Assembly: GCF_003228315.1 (NCBI RefSeq)
Contig: NZ_CP029693.1
Span: 2,737,501-2,801,500 of the forward strand
Length of the DNA: 64,000 nt
DNA from: Pseudomonas putida
GTDB lineage: Bacteria; Pseudomonadota; Gammaproteobacteria; Pseudomonadales; Pseudomonadaceae
Reading direction: 5' to 3'
A model generated the notes under the pieces. It was not told where the DNA came from and made no database searches. It was given only the letters and a program-made list of their open reading frames with translations. Both the position numbers and the translations under genes were made by a program. Shown piece after piece: positions 1 through 9,018 of this stretch. How positions within the stretch are numbered: position 1 is the stretch's first letter; each line of letters begins with the position of its first letter.

Positions 1-379
1 GGTCGACCAGGGATTTTTCAATCAGGGTGTCCTGTTCGGCGATGGGCTCGAACAGGTGCGCCATCAGTTGCTCCAGCCCGGCGAGCTTGGGTGCCAGCGC
101 GGCTTCCGCTTCCTGACGGACCTTGAGCGTGGTGCTGTGGAAACCTTCACGCTCGCCGACCGCGAAGCCTTCGTTGTAGGCCTCCTGACGAATGCTTTCG
201 AGTTCTTCGAGGGTCAGCGGCTGGACTTCTTCCAGCGGCACTTCCTCGATTTCCGGCGGTTCGGGCTCAGGTTCCGGCTCGGGTTCCGGCGGGTCGAAGC
301 TGGGCAGCGCCCAGGTATCGAAACCACTGACATCCCTGGCCCGGATCAGGTCAGTGGGTGAATCGTCATGCTTGGCCAT
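1..379 (-). CDS. fliH: Flagellar assembly protein FliH, 5' part only (runs off the left edge)
   Basis: The first ~126 codons of FliH, the cytoplasmic regulator that binds the FliI ATPase and helps deliver substrates to the flagellar type III export gate. The protein starts MAKHDDSPTDLIRARDVSGF. It then has an acidic, proline-rich stretch of repeated Pro-Glu pairs (about residues 30-45) and enters a charged helical region with LEELESIRQEAYNEGFAVGE, typical of FliH. The ATG lies 5 bases after the fliG stop codon, so the two are co-transcribed. The C-terminal export-ATPase-binding part is outside the window. Identification rests on gene order plus this N-terminal sequence. Confidence 0.93.
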   Translation of the reverse strand, partial: MAKHDDSPTDLIRARDVSGFDTWALPSFDPPEPEPEPEPEPPEIEEVPLEEVQPLTLEELESIRQEAYNEGFAVGEREGFHSTTLKVRQEAEAALAPKLAGLEQLMAHLFEPIAEQDTLIEKSLVD

Positions 380-383
380 GGTG

Positions 384-1403
384 TTAGATCATTTCCTCGC
401 CGCCTTTGCCACCGAGCACGATTTCTCCGGCTTCGGCCATACGACGGGCGATGGTGAGGATTTCCTTCTGCGCGGTCTCCACGTCGCTGACGCGCACCGG
501 GCCCTTGGCTTCGAGGTCGTCGCGCAGCAGTTCGGCGGCACGCTTGGACATGTTCTTGAAGATCTTCTCCTTGACGTTCTCGTCCGACCCCTTGAGGGCC
601 AGCACCAGCACGTCGGAGGACACTTCGCGCAGCAACGCCTGGATCCCGCGGTCGTCGACATCGGCCAGGTTGTTGAACACGAACATGAGGTCTTCGATCT
701 GACCGGACAGGTCTTCGTCGACTTCGCGGATCGAGTCCATGAGCTGGCCTTCGATCGAGCTGTCGAGGAAGTTCATGATGTCGGCCGCACGCTTGATGCC
801 ACCCAGGGTGGTGCGCGAGGCATTCGAGTTGCCGGAGAACTGCTTCTCGAGAATCTGGTTGAGTTCCTTCAGGGCCGCCGGCTGCACGGTGTTGAGCGAG
901 GACACCCGCAGGATGATGTCCAGGCGCACCTTATGGTCAAAGTTGCCGAGCACTTCACCGGCCTGATCCGGATCGAGATACGCCACCACGATCGCCTGGA
1001 TCTGCGGGTGCTCGTAACGGATCACGTCGGCGACGGCGCGCGGTTCCATCCATTTCAGGCTGTCCAGGCCGCTGGTGTTGCCACCGAGCAGGATGCGATC
1101 GATCAGGCCGTTGGCCTTGTCCTCGCCCAGGGCCTGGGTGAGCATCTTGCGCACGTAGTCGTCGGAGCCGACGCCCAGGCTGGTCTGATCGCCGACGATG
1201 TCGACGAACTCGCTCATGACCTGCTCGACCTGCTCGCGGTGTACGTTGCCCATCTGGGCCATGGCCACACCCACACGCTGGACCTCTTTGGGCCCCATGT
1301 GGCGCAGCACCTGGGCGGCGTCGGTAGAACCCAGGGACAGCAGCAGGATCGCGGCTTTGTCGACCTTGGTCAGTTTGGCGGCAACGGCTCGGTTATCACT
1401 CAT
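384..1403 (-). CDS. fliG: Flagellar motor switch protein FliG
   Basis: A 339-residue FliG, normal length for the family. FliG forms the upper layer of the cytoplasmic C ring; it sits on the MS ring and contacts the MotA stator to generate torque and switch direction. The N-terminal domain (KVDKAAILLLSLGSTDAAQV) binds FliF. The middle domain carries the conserved EHPQ motif (RYEHPQIQAIVVAYL). The C-terminal charged domain contains the torque helix region (DDRGIQALLREVSSDVLVLALKG, split here only by charge conservation). The start codon overlaps the end of fliF by 8 bases, which suggests translational coupling in fliEFGH. Confidence 0.98.
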   Translation of the reverse strand: MSDNRAVAAKLTKVDKAAILLLSLGSTDAAQVLRHMGPKEVQRVGVAMAQMGNVHREQVEQVMSEFVDIVGDQTSLGVGSDDYVRKMLTQALGEDKANGLIDRILLGGNTSGLDSLKWMEPRAVADVIRYEHPQIQAIVVAYLDPDQAGEVLGNFDHKVRLDIILRVSSLNTVQPAALKELNQILEKQFSGNSNASRTTLGGIKRAADIMNFLDSSIEGQLMDSIREVDEDLSGQIEDLMFVFNNLADVDDRGIQALLREVSSDVLVLALKGSDENVKEKIFKNMSKRAAELLRDDLEAKGPVRVSDVETAQKEILTIARRMAEAGEIVLGGKGGEEMI

Positions 1404-3183
1404 CTGCGTTAATCCACTCTTTCACGACCTGAGCCACACGACCCGGGTCTTCTGCCACCAGACTCTTGATTGCGTTCAGTTGGGCATCATAGCCCTCACT
1501 CGGGCTCGGCAGCAGGATGCTGGTCGGACCGCCGAGGCTGACACGATCGTTGGCCAGTTCGCCATCCAGACCGCCCATGCCACCCAGCTCGACGTCGCTG
1601 CCGATGCCGGCCAGTTGCTTGCCTTTGCCGCCGCCGGTGATGTTGTTGAGCACCGGACGCAGCACACCGAACACCAGTACCAGAATGAACAGGACACCCA
1701 GCACTTGCTTGACGATGTCCCAGAACCACGGCTGGGAATAGAACGGAATGTCGGCAATCACTTCGCCGCGATCGGCCGAGAACGGCATGTTGATCACGCT
1801 CACGCTGTCGCCACGGCTGGCGTCGAAACCGACCGCGTCCTGCACCAGACGGGTAAAGCGTGCCAATTCATCGGCGCTCCATGGCGCACGAGTGGTCTCG
1901 CCGTTGGCCGGGTTGACCTTGACCTGATCGTCCACCACTACCGACACCGACAGGCGATTCAGGCGACCCTGCTGCTGCTTGGTGTGGCTGATGGAACGGT
2001 CGAGTTCGAAGTTCTTGGTCGATTGCTGACGCTTGTCCGCCGGGTACGGCGCCAACATCGGCTGGCCGGTGGCCGGGTCCATGATTTGCTGGCCGTTGGC
2101 ATCGACCAGCGGCTGGCCTGGCTGCACCATGCCCGCCGCTCCAGGCGTACCGCCGGTGGTTTGCGGCGCGGAAGCCGGCGACGGTGGCTGGTTGCTGAGG
2201 GCACCCGGTACACCTTGCGGACCATTACTCGCGGTCCGTTGTTCGTTGACCGACTGCTCGCTGCGCAGGGCCGGCTGATCCGGGTTGAACTGCTCGGAGG
2301 TCGACTCGACGGCGCTGAAGTCCACATCGGCCGAGACCTCAGCCTTGTAGCGATCATTGCCCAGCACCGGCTCGAGGATGTTGTGCACACGCTGGGTGAG
2401 CATGCTTTCCATGCGGCGGCTGTAATCGAATTGCTTGCCGGCCATGGTCAGTTCGGAGTTTTCCGCCTGGTCGGACAGCAGGTTGCCCTTCTGGTCGACC
2501 ACGGTGATTTGCGACTTGCTCAGCTCGGGAACGCTGGTCGCCACCAGGTTAATGATGGCCACGACCTGGCCCGGCTCCAGCGAGCGACCGGAATACAGTT
2601 CAACCAATACCGAAGCACTCGGCTTGCGCTCGTCGCGCACGAACACCGAACTCTTCGGAATCGCCAGGTGCACGCGGGCACCCTTGACGTTGTTCAGGCT
2701 GGAGATGGTGCGCGCCAGTTCGCCTTCCAGGCCGCGACGATAACGGGTCGCTTCCATGAACTGGCTGGTGCCCAGGCCCTGCTCCTTATCGAGGATCTCG
2801 AAACCGACGTTGCCGTCGCTGGGAGTGACACCAGCGGCCGCCAGTTTCAGGCGCGCACGGGACAGGTCATCGGCCTTGACCAGCAAGGCACCGGAATTGG
2901 GTTCGACGTTGTAGGGAATATCGGCGGCGGCCAGGGTGTCCATGACCTGCTTGGTGTCCATGCCGGCAAGGCTGCCGTACAGCGGACGGTAATCCGGCTG
3001 CTGGGACCACAACACCACGGCAAAACCAATCGCCACGCTCGCGGCCAGGCCAACCAGCAGGCCGACCTGACGCAGCATGGTCATTTCGGAAAGGTTTTCC
3101 AGGAAAGACAACCCGAACAGCGGCGGTTTGCCCTCTGTCGGCGCGGCCTTGGCCGGAACGTTATCGGCGACTGCTTCTGCCAT
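1396..3183 (-). CDS. fliF: Flagellar MS-ring protein FliF
   Basis: FliF, 595 residues, forms the MS ring in the inner membrane, the base on which the basal body and export gate are built. The N-terminal cytoplasmic segment is followed by a first membrane helix (VGLLVGLAASVAIGFAVVLW, about 40-60). Next come YscJ/FliF-type ring domains, a low-complexity Pro/Gly/Gln-rich periplasmic insert (about 320-385), a second membrane helix (VLGVLFILVLVFGVLRPVL, about 490-510) and a C-terminal cytoplasmic tail that binds FliG. It lies 15 bases downstream of fliE and overlaps fliG. Confidence 0.98.
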   Translation of the reverse strand: MAEAVADNVPAKAAPTEGKPPLFGLSFLENLSEMTMLRQVGLLVGLAASVAIGFAVVLWSQQPDYRPLYGSLAGMDTKQVMDTLAAADIPYNVEPNSGALLVKADDLSRARLKLAAAGVTPSDGNVGFEILDKEQGLGTSQFMEATRYRRGLEGELARTISSLNNVKGARVHLAIPKSSVFVRDERKPSASVLVELYSGRSLEPGQVVAIINLVATSVPELSKSQITVVDQKGNLLSDQAENSELTMAGKQFDYSRRMESMLTQRVHNILEPVLGNDRYKAEVSADVDFSAVESTSEQFNPDQPALRSEQSVNEQRTASNGPQGVPGALSNQPPSPASAPQTTGGTPGAAGMVQPGQPLVDANGQQIMDPATGQPMLAPYPADKRQQSTKNFELDRSISHTKQQQGRLNRLSVSVVVDDQVKVNPANGETTRAPWSADELARFTRLVQDAVGFDASRGDSVSVINMPFSADRGEVIADIPFYSQPWFWDIVKQVLGVLFILVLVFGVLRPVLNNITGGGKGKQLAGIGSDVELGGMGGLDGELANDRVSLGGPTSILLPSPSEGYDAQLNAIKSLVAEDPGRVAQVVKEWINADE

Positions 3184-3198
3184 GACTCAATCTCGTCC

Positions 3199-3528
3199 TT
3201 AAACCGGCATCTGCATGATGTCTTGGTAGGCCTGAACCAGCTTGTTGCGCACCTGGGTCAATGCCTGGAACGACACGCTGGCCTTCTGCGAGGAAATCAT
3301 CACGTCCGTCAGGTCGACGCCGCTCTTGCCGATCTCGAAGGCATTGGCCAGCTGAGTGGACGCCTGCTGGGTATCGTTCACTTTATTGACGGCCTGACCG
3401 AGCATGTCGGAAAAGCTGCTGCCACTCAGTTCAGGGACGGCGGCAGTCGATTTCGGCGCGGACATGGCATCCATTTGCATGGCACGCATGTCCAGCATCA
3501 ACCGATTGAATTCAATACCTTGGCTCAT
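3199..3528 (-). CDS. fliE: Flagellar hook-basal body protein FliE
   Basis: FliE, 109 residues and full length, is a small exported protein that joins the MS ring to the proximal rod. It has no cleavable signal peptide, as expected for a type III export substrate. The C-terminal half ([20 protein letters not shown], then [14 protein letters not shown]) is the conserved FliE domain. It is the first gene of fliEFGH and is preceded by a clear sigma-54 type promoter. Confidence 0.97.
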   Translation of the reverse strand: MSQGIEFNRLMLDMRAMQMDAMSAPKSTAAVPELSGSSFSDMLGQAVNKVNDTQQASTQLANAFEIGKSGVDLTDVMISSQKASVSFQALTQVRNKLVQAYQDIMQMPV

Positions 3529-3590
3529 GATCTACTCTCATTGGCGGCCCGCAATTTTTTGACGCTCACTCGGCGGGTACTGAGGTGTTA

Positions 3591-3605
3591 GCAACAAGGG
3601 TGCCA
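3591..3605 (-). promoter_or_regulatory. Sigma-54 promoter of fliE
   Basis: On the minus strand the sequence reads TGGCAC-CCTTG-TTGC. It matches the sigma-54 consensus TGGCAC-N5-TTGC at every fixed base, with the correct GG-N10-GC spacing. It lies about 63 bases before the fliE start, a normal leader length. The FleR activator gene is immediately upstream. In P. aeruginosa the fliE operon is RpoN-dependent, so this fits. Confidence 0.9.
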
Positions 3606-3657
3606 GCTCGCGGACACCTTTCAGAAAAGCCTTACAAACGTTTGGACTATCTCGCTC

Positions 3658-3764
3658 CCTGTATGAGCGAGCCTGCTCGCGATGGACTCAAGGACACCGC
3701 GTAAACCCTGTTTTCCCGCGTCATCGTTGACGACCATCGCGAGCAGGGCTCGCTCCTACAGGGG
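3658..3764. repeat. Paired REP palindromes (REPIN-like) between fleR and fliE
   Basis: Two facing copies of a Pseudomonas REP sequence: GAGCGAGCCTGCTCGCGATGG and its inverse CCATCGCGAGCAGGGCTCGC, separated by about 45 bases. The right copy has one extra G in the arm. It sits in the intergenic space between the end of fleR and the fliE promoter. Confidence 0.9.
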
Positions 3765-3772
3765 GATCGGGA

Positions 3773-5161
3773 TCAGGTGGCGAACAGGTAGGCTTCCACG
3801 TCCATGCCGGCGTCGCGCATCTGCGCCAGCTTGTAGCGCAGGGTGCGCGGGCTGATGCCCAGGCGCTCGGCGGCTTCCTTGCGGCGGCCGCGCTCGGTGC
3901 GCAGGGTGTCGATGATCATCTGGAATTCGCGGCGACGCAGGTCGTCACCCAGCGCTCCGGCCGATTCGGCTTCGACCTCCACCGGGCGTACAGGCGCGGT
4001 AGCGGGTGCGGATACCGGCAATGGCGCACAGGCAACCGGGCCGGCGAGGCAGAAATCCTGGGGTTGAATCAGGCCACCCTGCTGCAGGATCAACGCGCGC
4101 TGAATCGCGTTGTCCAGCTCGCGCACATTGCCCGGCCACGGATAAGCGACCAGACAGGCCTGCGCTTGCGGCGACAATCGGGCGGCGGCGTGCTTCATTT
4201 TATTGACGTGCTTGGCCAGCAGGCGCTCGGCCAGCGGCAGGATATCGGCGGTGCGCTCGCGCAGCGGTCGCCACGCCAGTGGAAATACCGACAAACGATA
4301 GTAAAGGTCTTCACGAAAACGCCCCGCCGCCACTTCGCCGGCAAGGTCACGGTTGGTGGTCGCCACCACACGAATGTCCAGGGTGATCGGCTTGCGTGCC
4401 CCTACCCGCTCGACCTCGCGCTCCTGCAGAACCCGAAGCAATTTGGCTTGCAGGCTCAGGGGCATTTCGGAAATTTCGTCGAGCAGGATAGTGCCGCCGT
4501 CGGCCTGCTCGAACTTGCCGGCTTGCGCGGCGATAGCGCCGGTGAACGAGCCCTTTTCATGGCCGAACAGGGTGGCTTCGAGCATGTTGTCCGGGATCGC
4601 CGCACAGTTGATTGCAATGAACGGCTGGCTGGCGCGATGGGAGTGCTGGTGAATGTAGCGCGCCAGCACCTCCTTGCCGGTCCCGGACTCGCCGGAAATC
4701 AGCACCGTGGAATCACTGCGGGCCACCCGTGCGGCCAGCTCCAGCAATTGAGCACTGGCGGGCTCGAAAGCCACCGGCCCCTCGCTGTCGGCGCCGAGGC
4801 TTCCCAGGGCATGGCGTGCGACCAGATCGAGCAAGGCCTTGGGCTCGAACGGCTTGACCAGATAGTCCGCCGCGCCCTGACGCATCGCATCCACCGCCCG
4901 CTCCACCGCACCGTGGGCCGTCATCAGCAACACCGGCAGTTGCGGCTGGCGCGCTCGCAGCAAACCAAGCAGCTGATGTCCGTCCATGCCCGGCATGTTG
5001 ACGTCGCTCACCACCAGATTGAAGGCTTCAGCCTCGACCGCGATCAGCGCGTCCTCCGCCGACCCGACAGCCTTGTAATCGTGGCCGGCGAGCAGCAGCG
5101 TGTCAGCCAATGCTTCGCGTAAGGCGCGGTCATCCTCGACCAGTAAAACCTTGATGCCCAT
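3773..5161 (-). CDS. fleR: Sigma-54 dependent flagellar response regulator FleR
   Basis: FleR, 462 residues, is the response regulator that activates class III flagellar promoters (hook, basal body, rings) with RpoN after phosphorylation by FleS. The receiver domain holds Asp53 (VVSDVNMPGMDG). The AAA+ domain has Walker A GESGTGKE (about 157-164) and the sigma-54 contact loop as GSFTGA (204-209, Ala to Ser at position 2). A C-terminal Fis-type helix-turn-helix ends the protein (RRKEAAERLGISPRTLRYKL). I chose the ATG at 5161 because GGAG lies 8 bases before it; an in-frame GTG at 5170 is possible. The start region adjoins the fleS stop. Confidence 0.96.
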   Translation of the reverse strand: MGIKVLLVEDDRALREALADTLLLAGHDYKAVGSAEDALIAVEAEAFNLVVSDVNMPGMDGHQLLGLLRARQPQLPVLLMTAHGAVERAVDAMRQGAADYLVKPFEPKALLDLVARHALGSLGADSEGPVAFEPASAQLLELAARVARSDSTVLISGESGTGKEVLARYIHQHSHRASQPFIAINCAAIPDNMLEATLFGHEKGSFTGAIAAQAGKFEQADGGTILLDEISEMPLSLQAKLLRVLQEREVERVGARKPITLDIRVVATTNRDLAGEVAAGRFREDLYYRLSVFPLAWRPLRERTADILPLAERLLAKHVNKMKHAAARLSPQAQACLVAYPWPGNVRELDNAIQRALILQQGGLIQPQDFCLAGPVACAPLPVSAPATAPVRPVEVEAESAGALGDDLRRREFQMIIDTLRTERGRRKEAAERLGISPRTLRYKLAQMRDAGMDVEAYLFAT

Positions 5162-5166
5162 GACGT

Positions 5167-6390
5167 TCACTCCGCTCCCTGAGCGCTGCGTGCTTCATCG
5201 AAAAAAAGCGGCAGGATCACCTGCGCGCAGGTCCCGCGACCGAGCCGCGAGCGCAATTGCAGCTCGCCCTGATGAGCCCGGGCAACGGCCTGGACTACCG
5301 TCAGGCCGAGCCCGGTTCCGGTGGCCTTGGTGGTGAAAAACGGCTCGCCGAGACGCGCCAGCACAGCGCTGTCGATACCACTGCCGCTGTCGCTGACACA
5401 CACGCGCAGCTGGTTGTCGCGGGTATACAGATGGACCTTCAGGCGCACGTCGCCGGCACTGGCCTGGATGGCGTTTTCGATGAGATTGAGCAAGGCGCCG
5501 ACCAGCGTGTCGCGGTTGCACAGCAACTCACCGGCATGGCTGTCGCACTGCCAGCGGATGGACAGGTCCAGCACATGGGGCAAGGCCGCTGCCTGCAAGG
5601 ATTGCAGGAGTTGCCCGGGAGTGACGCGGTCGGTCAGTGGCAGTTCGCCACGGGCGAACACCAGCATGTCGCGCACCTGATGCTCCAGCTCGTGCAGGCG
5701 CTCCTTGAGGCGCCCGGCAAAACGCTGCTGGGTTTCGACCGGCAGTGCCTGTTCAGTCAAATGACTGGCGTAGAGCAAGGCCGCGGACAACGGCGTGCGA
5801 ATCTGATGCGCCAACGAGGCGACCATGCGCCCCAGGGACGACAGGCGTTCATGACGAGCCAGTTGATCCTGCAGGTGACGGGTTTCAGTCAGGTCATTCA
5901 ACAGCACCAGTTGGCCCGGTTCGGCATCCAGCGAGCGGGTGGCAATCGACAGGCGTCGACCGTCCTTGAGGGAAATTTCATGGCCATCGTCTTCACGCGG
6001 CGCAAAGCAACGGGCAATGACATGCCGCCACAATTCACCCTCGAGCGGCAGACCGAGCAGCTCACAGGCCGCCGGGTTGGCTTCGCGCACGATGCCTTGG
6101 GCGTCGATGACGATGACGCCGCCGGGCAACAGGTCGAGGAGATTTTGCAGGCGGTTGGCCAGGCGTTCCTTTTCCGCCAGTTCCTGCATGCGCTGGGCGC
6201 TGACCACGGCCAGTTCGCCCTTGAGCTCGGTGACCCGGGCTTCGAGCATGCTGTAGGAACTGGTCAGTTGGCTGGACATCTGGTTGAACAGGGCGAACGC
6301 CTGCTCGAGGCCAAGCCGGCTCGCCTGCTCTACGGACGACGGGTGCCCCAGGGCATCAGGAGCAGGAGAGATCTGGGCGGCTTGGGGCAT
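5167..6390 (-). CDS. fleS: Flagellar sensor histidine kinase FleS
   Basis: FleS, 407 residues, is a soluble PAS-containing kinase with no membrane segment. A coiled-coil-like N-terminus (EARVTELKGELAVVSAQRMQ) leads into a PAS domain (LLDLLPGGVIVIDAQGIVRE, about 88-107). This is followed by HisKA with the phospho-histidine in LAHQIRTPLS, then HATPase motifs N (LIENAIQA), DSGSGID and GTGLGL. It pairs with FleR, whose gene follows directly. Its own sigma-54 promoter lies about 60 bases upstream. Confidence 0.95.
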   Translation of the reverse strand: MPQAAQISPAPDALGHPSSVEQASRLGLEQAFALFNQMSSQLTSSYSMLEARVTELKGELAVVSAQRMQELAEKERLANRLQNLLDLLPGGVIVIDAQGIVREANPAACELLGLPLEGELWRHVIARCFAPREDDGHEISLKDGRRLSIATRSLDAEPGQLVLLNDLTETRHLQDQLARHERLSSLGRMVASLAHQIRTPLSAALLYASHLTEQALPVETQQRFAGRLKERLHELEHQVRDMLVFARGELPLTDRVTPGQLLQSLQAAALPHVLDLSIRWQCDSHAGELLCNRDTLVGALLNLIENAIQASAGDVRLKVHLYTRDNQLRVCVSDSGSGIDSAVLARLGEPFFTTKATGTGLGLTVVQAVARAHQGELQLRSRLGRGTCAQVILPLFFDEARSAQGAE

Positions 6391-6444
6391 CGTACTTTCT
6401 CGCTTGGCTGACCGTCAGTGAAACGGAACGTTGCGAGGGGCTTA

Positions 6445-6459
6445 GCAATACCCGTGCCT
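6445..6459 (-). promoter_or_regulatory. Sigma-54 promoter of fleSR
   Basis: On the minus strand: AGGCAC-GGGTA-TTGC, which matches TGGCAC-N5-TTGC except for the first base, with GG-N10-GC spacing. It lies about 60 bases before the fleS start. The gene upstream is fleQ, the master activator that drives fleSR with RpoN in P. aeruginosa. Confidence 0.88.
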
Positions 6460-6500
6460 AAAAAAAACCGCTTATAAATGAGTGACTTGAAAAACAGGCG

Positions 6501-7976
6501 TCAATCATCCGCCTGTTCATCTCCATCACGACGGCTCATGCCGTACTTGCGCATCTTCTCCACCAGGGTGGTACGGCGTATACGCAGGCGTTCGGCGGCG
6601 CGCGCCACGATACCGTTGGCATCGTCCAGCGCCTGCTGGATCAGACCCTGTTCCAGACCACCGAGGTAGTCCTTCAGGTCCAGGCCTTCCGGCGGCAACA
6701 GCGCGCTGGCAGTGTAGTCCTGGTTGTGGCCATTGATGGCGACGCGCTCTTCGAGATCACTGCGCAGGCTGTCGACCATCTGCTCGTCTTCATCGTCGAC
6801 GTAGCGGAATTTCTTCGGCAGTTCGACCACGCCGATCACCCCGTACGGGTGCATGATCGCCATGCGCTCCACCAGGTTGGCCAGCTCGCGAACGTTGCCC
6901 GGCCAGCCGTGACGGCACAGGGACATGATCGCCGCCGAGTTGAAGCGGATCGAGCCGCGCTTCTCGTGCTCCATGCGCGAGATCAGCTCATTCATCAGCA
7001 GCGGAATATCTTCGACGCGCTCACGCAGCGGCGCCATCTCGATCGGGAACACGTTCAGGCGGTAGTAGAGGTCTTCGCGGAAAGTACCGATCTCGATCAT
7101 GCTTTCGAGATTCTTGTGGGTCGCCGCAATGATGCGCACGTCGACGCTCTGGGTCTTGTTGCTGCCCACGCGCTCGAAGGTGCGTTCCTGCAGCACGCGC
7201 AGCAACTTGACCTGCATGGGCAGCGGCATATCGCCGATTTCGTCGAGGAACAGGGTGCCGCCGTTGGCCAGTTCGAAACGCCCGGCACGGCTGGTGATCG
7301 CACCGGTGAAGGCGCCCTTCTCGTGGCCGAACAATTCGCTTTCCAGCAGCTCGGCCGGAATCGCCCCGCAGTTCACTGGAACGAAAGGCGCTTCGCGGCG
7401 CTTGGAGTGATAGTGCAGGTTACGGGCAACCACTTCCTTGCCGGTGCCGGACTCGCCGAGGATCAATACGCTGGCGTCGGTATCGGCGACCTGCTGCATC
7501 ATCTGGCGCACGTGCTGAATCGCCCGGCTGGTGCCGACGAGGCTGCGGAACAGATTGGGTTCGCGATGGCGACCGCGCTCGCGGGCCTGATCGTACATCT
7601 CGCGATAGACCTGGGCACGGTGCAGGGAATCGAGCAATTTGCTGTAGCTGGGCGGCATTTCCAGGGTCGAAAGCACGCGACGACGCTGGTCTTCCGGCAG
7701 GTCGATGGAAGAATTATCGCCCATCAGCAAAACGGGAAGGAACTCATCCCATGTCGAGAGTGTCTTTAACAAGCCCAACAGTGCGCCAGGAGCATTGACC
7801 GTCCCGATCAGGACACAGATTACTTCACGACTGGATGACAAAGAGCCGACAGCCTGCTGCCAATCATGGCTACCGCAGGGCAAATTTTCTTCGCCGAGAA
7901 AATTTAAAATCACCGCCAGGTCGCGGCGGCGGACGCTATCGTCATCTATCAGCAGAATTTTGGTTTCACGCCACAT
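6501..7976 (-). CDS. fleQ: Flagellar master regulator FleQ
   Basis: FleQ, 491 residues, is the top activator of flagellar genes and a c-di-GMP-responsive regulator of exopolysaccharide genes. The N-terminal receiver-like FleQ domain lacks the usual Asp context, as in the family. The c-di-GMP-binding LFRSLVG motif is at 142-148. The AAA+ core has Walker A GESGTGKE (174-181) and a canonical GAFTGA loop (221-226). The C-terminal helix-turn-helix ([20 protein letters not shown]) binds DNA. It is almost collinear with P. aeruginosa FleQ. It is a separate transcription unit, 171 bases after fliT. Confidence 0.98.
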   Translation of the reverse strand: MWRETKILLIDDDSVRRRDLAVILNFLGEENLPCGSHDWQQAVGSLSSSREVICVLIGTVNAPGALLGLLKTLSTWDEFLPVLLMGDNSSIDLPEDQRRRVLSTLEMPPSYSKLLDSLHRAQVYREMYDQARERGRHREPNLFRSLVGTSRAIQHVRQMMQQVADTDASVLILGESGTGKEVVARNLHYHSKRREAPFVPVNCGAIPAELLESELFGHEKGAFTGAITSRAGRFELANGGTLFLDEIGDMPLPMQVKLLRVLQERTFERVGSNKTQSVDVRIIAATHKNLESMIEIGTFREDLYYRLNVFPIEMAPLRERVEDIPLLMNELISRMEHEKRGSIRFNSAAIMSLCRHGWPGNVRELANLVERMAIMHPYGVIGVVELPKKFRYVDDEDEQMVDSLRSDLEERVAINGHNQDYTASALLPPEGLDLKDYLGGLEQGLIQQALDDANGIVARAAERLRIRRTTLVEKMRKYGMSRRDGDEQADD

Positions 7977-8147
7977 GCAATAGCAACTTCCCTAGTCAAC
8001 TCAATGCCCAAAATGCTGGGGCAAGCTAAACGCTTGCAGGCGAACTATGCCTGAAGACGACTGAAATCTGGAACAGCCACTAGTTAAGTCAAAAAACCGT
8101 GCACAGTCAAATTTATGGCGCACTACATTTGGATTAACCGGCGTCAA

Positions 8148-8444
8148 TTAACCAAACAGATGGTAAACCTTTGACGCCTTTTGTGCTTGGTTGATCTGCG
8201 ACATCTCATCGACGATCGCCTGGCGCTCGCCAATTGTCGCCGTCAGCAATTCTTTGTAAACGGCCAACAACCCTTCCAGATTACTGCGCACCGCCTCTTC
8301 GTCGATCGGTGCTTCGCTGAGCACCTCGTCGACGCACTCACGGCACGTCGTGTCCAGCTCGCCAATCGCATCCCAATTGCGCGCCGCCAGGGCGTCGAGA
8401 AGGGCTTCACGGGTTTCTTCAATGCGTCGCAATGCTTGGCTCAT
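8148..8444 (-). CDS. fliT: FliT-like flagellar chaperone (FleP type)
   Basis: A 98-residue, all-helical small protein downstream of fliS. This position corresponds to the P. aeruginosa FliT/FleP gene, a presumed chaperone for the filament cap protein FliD. Visible features are acidic helices (ALLDALAARNWDAIGELD) and a C-terminal QINQAQKASKVYHLFG. I chose the ATG at 8444 because GAGGAAG lies 5 bases before it; another ATG at 8462 overlaps the fliS stop. Sequence conservation in this family is low, so the call leans on position. Confidence 0.8.
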   Translation of the reverse strand: MSQALRRIEETREALLDALAARNWDAIGELDTTCRECVDEVLSEAPIDEEAVRSNLEGLLAVYKELLTATIGERQAIVDEMSQINQAQKASKVYHLFG

Positions 8445-8461
8445 GACGTCTTCCTCGGCCA

Positions 8462-8863
8462 TCAGGCCTGTGGGGGGGTGCCGGCGATGGCATCCCAGCC
8501 GCTTTTCAGGGTTTCCAGCAGGCCCGAGACTTCGTCGATGATTTCGGCCTTGTTATCGCGATTGGCCTCCATCAGACGCGTCATCATGTAGGCATACAGA
8601 TTGTCGAGCTGCTGCAGCGAAGCCGGATCATCGGTCTTTTCCGGATTCAAGCCATCGCGCAGGCCAATGATGATGTCCACGGCCTTGCCCAGCATCAACC
8701 CCTTGAGTGCGATATCACCCCGCTCCAGCGCGCCCTTGGCCTGGGCCATGCGATCCAGCCCGCCCTCCATCAGCATCTGCACCAGGCGATGGGGGTTGGC
8801 TTCAGAGACCTGAGCATGGGAATTGACCTTCTGGTATTGGCGAAGGGCTCTCATGGGGTTCAT
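8462..8863 (-). CDS. fliS: Flagellar export chaperone FliS
   Basis: FliS, 133 residues, binds the C-terminus of flagellin in the cytoplasm to stop premature polymerisation and guide export. Conserved residues include the N-terminal QYQKVNSHAQVSEANPHRLV and the helix GGLDRMAQAKGALERGD. The start is the ATG at 8863, after GAGGTAG, not the longer reading frame from 8932. It lies between fliD and fliT. The fliD terminator in the preceding gap means it probably has its own promoter. Confidence 0.95.
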   Translation of the reverse strand: MNPMRALRQYQKVNSHAQVSEANPHRLVQMLMEGGLDRMAQAKGALERGDIALKGLMLGKAVDIIIGLRDGLNPEKTDDPASLQQLDNLYAYMMTRLMEANRDNKAEIIDEVSGLLETLKSGWDAIAGTPPQA

Positions 8864-8912
8864 GTTTCTACCTCGTGACAGACAACTGCTTGAATTGGGT
8901 GGGCTCTGATCT

Positions 8913-8941
8913 TTATGTCGACTGACCGACACATAACTTTA
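8913..8941 (-). promoter_or_regulatory. Possible sigma-28 promoter for fliST (weak)
   Basis: On the minus strand TAAAGTTA matches the -35 of the FliA (sigma-28) consensus TAAAGTTT at seven of eight bases. The best -10, CGACATAA against GCCGATAA, sits at 13 bases rather than the usual 11. The fliD terminator just upstream makes a fliS promoter here reasonable. Confidence 0.35.
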
Positions 8942-8961
8942 ACGCGCAACCATTACCAACG

Positions 8962-9004
8962 AAAAAACCCAGGTGCTGTCATGACAGTCTTCCTGGGTTT
9001 TTTT
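8962..9004 (-). terminator. Terminator after fliD
   Basis: Stem AAACCCAGG...CCTGGGTTT with a long loop that itself contains the palindrome GTCATGAC. It is followed on the minus strand by a T-run. The flanking A and T runs would let it act in both directions. Confidence 0.85.
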
Positions 9005-9018
9005 GCGCCTGATGCGGA

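Noticed and set aside
1198..3591. Long plus-strand open frames opposite the flagellar genes (for example 797 codons opposite fliF and 861 codons at 9772-12357 opposite fliC and fliD)
   Set aside because: These are antisense frames kept open by GC-rich codon bias. They are opposite confidently identified genes and have His/Gln/Arg-heavy compositions with no family likeness.
3658..3764. Regular palindromic repeats that might suggest a CRISPR array
   Set aside because: The copies are scattered singly over the window as facing pairs and have no regular spacers or cas genes. They are REP elements.
8090..8150. FleQ-box-like GTCAAATTT upstream of fleQ
   Set aside because: Only a half site is seen, and the second half of the expected dyad is missing.
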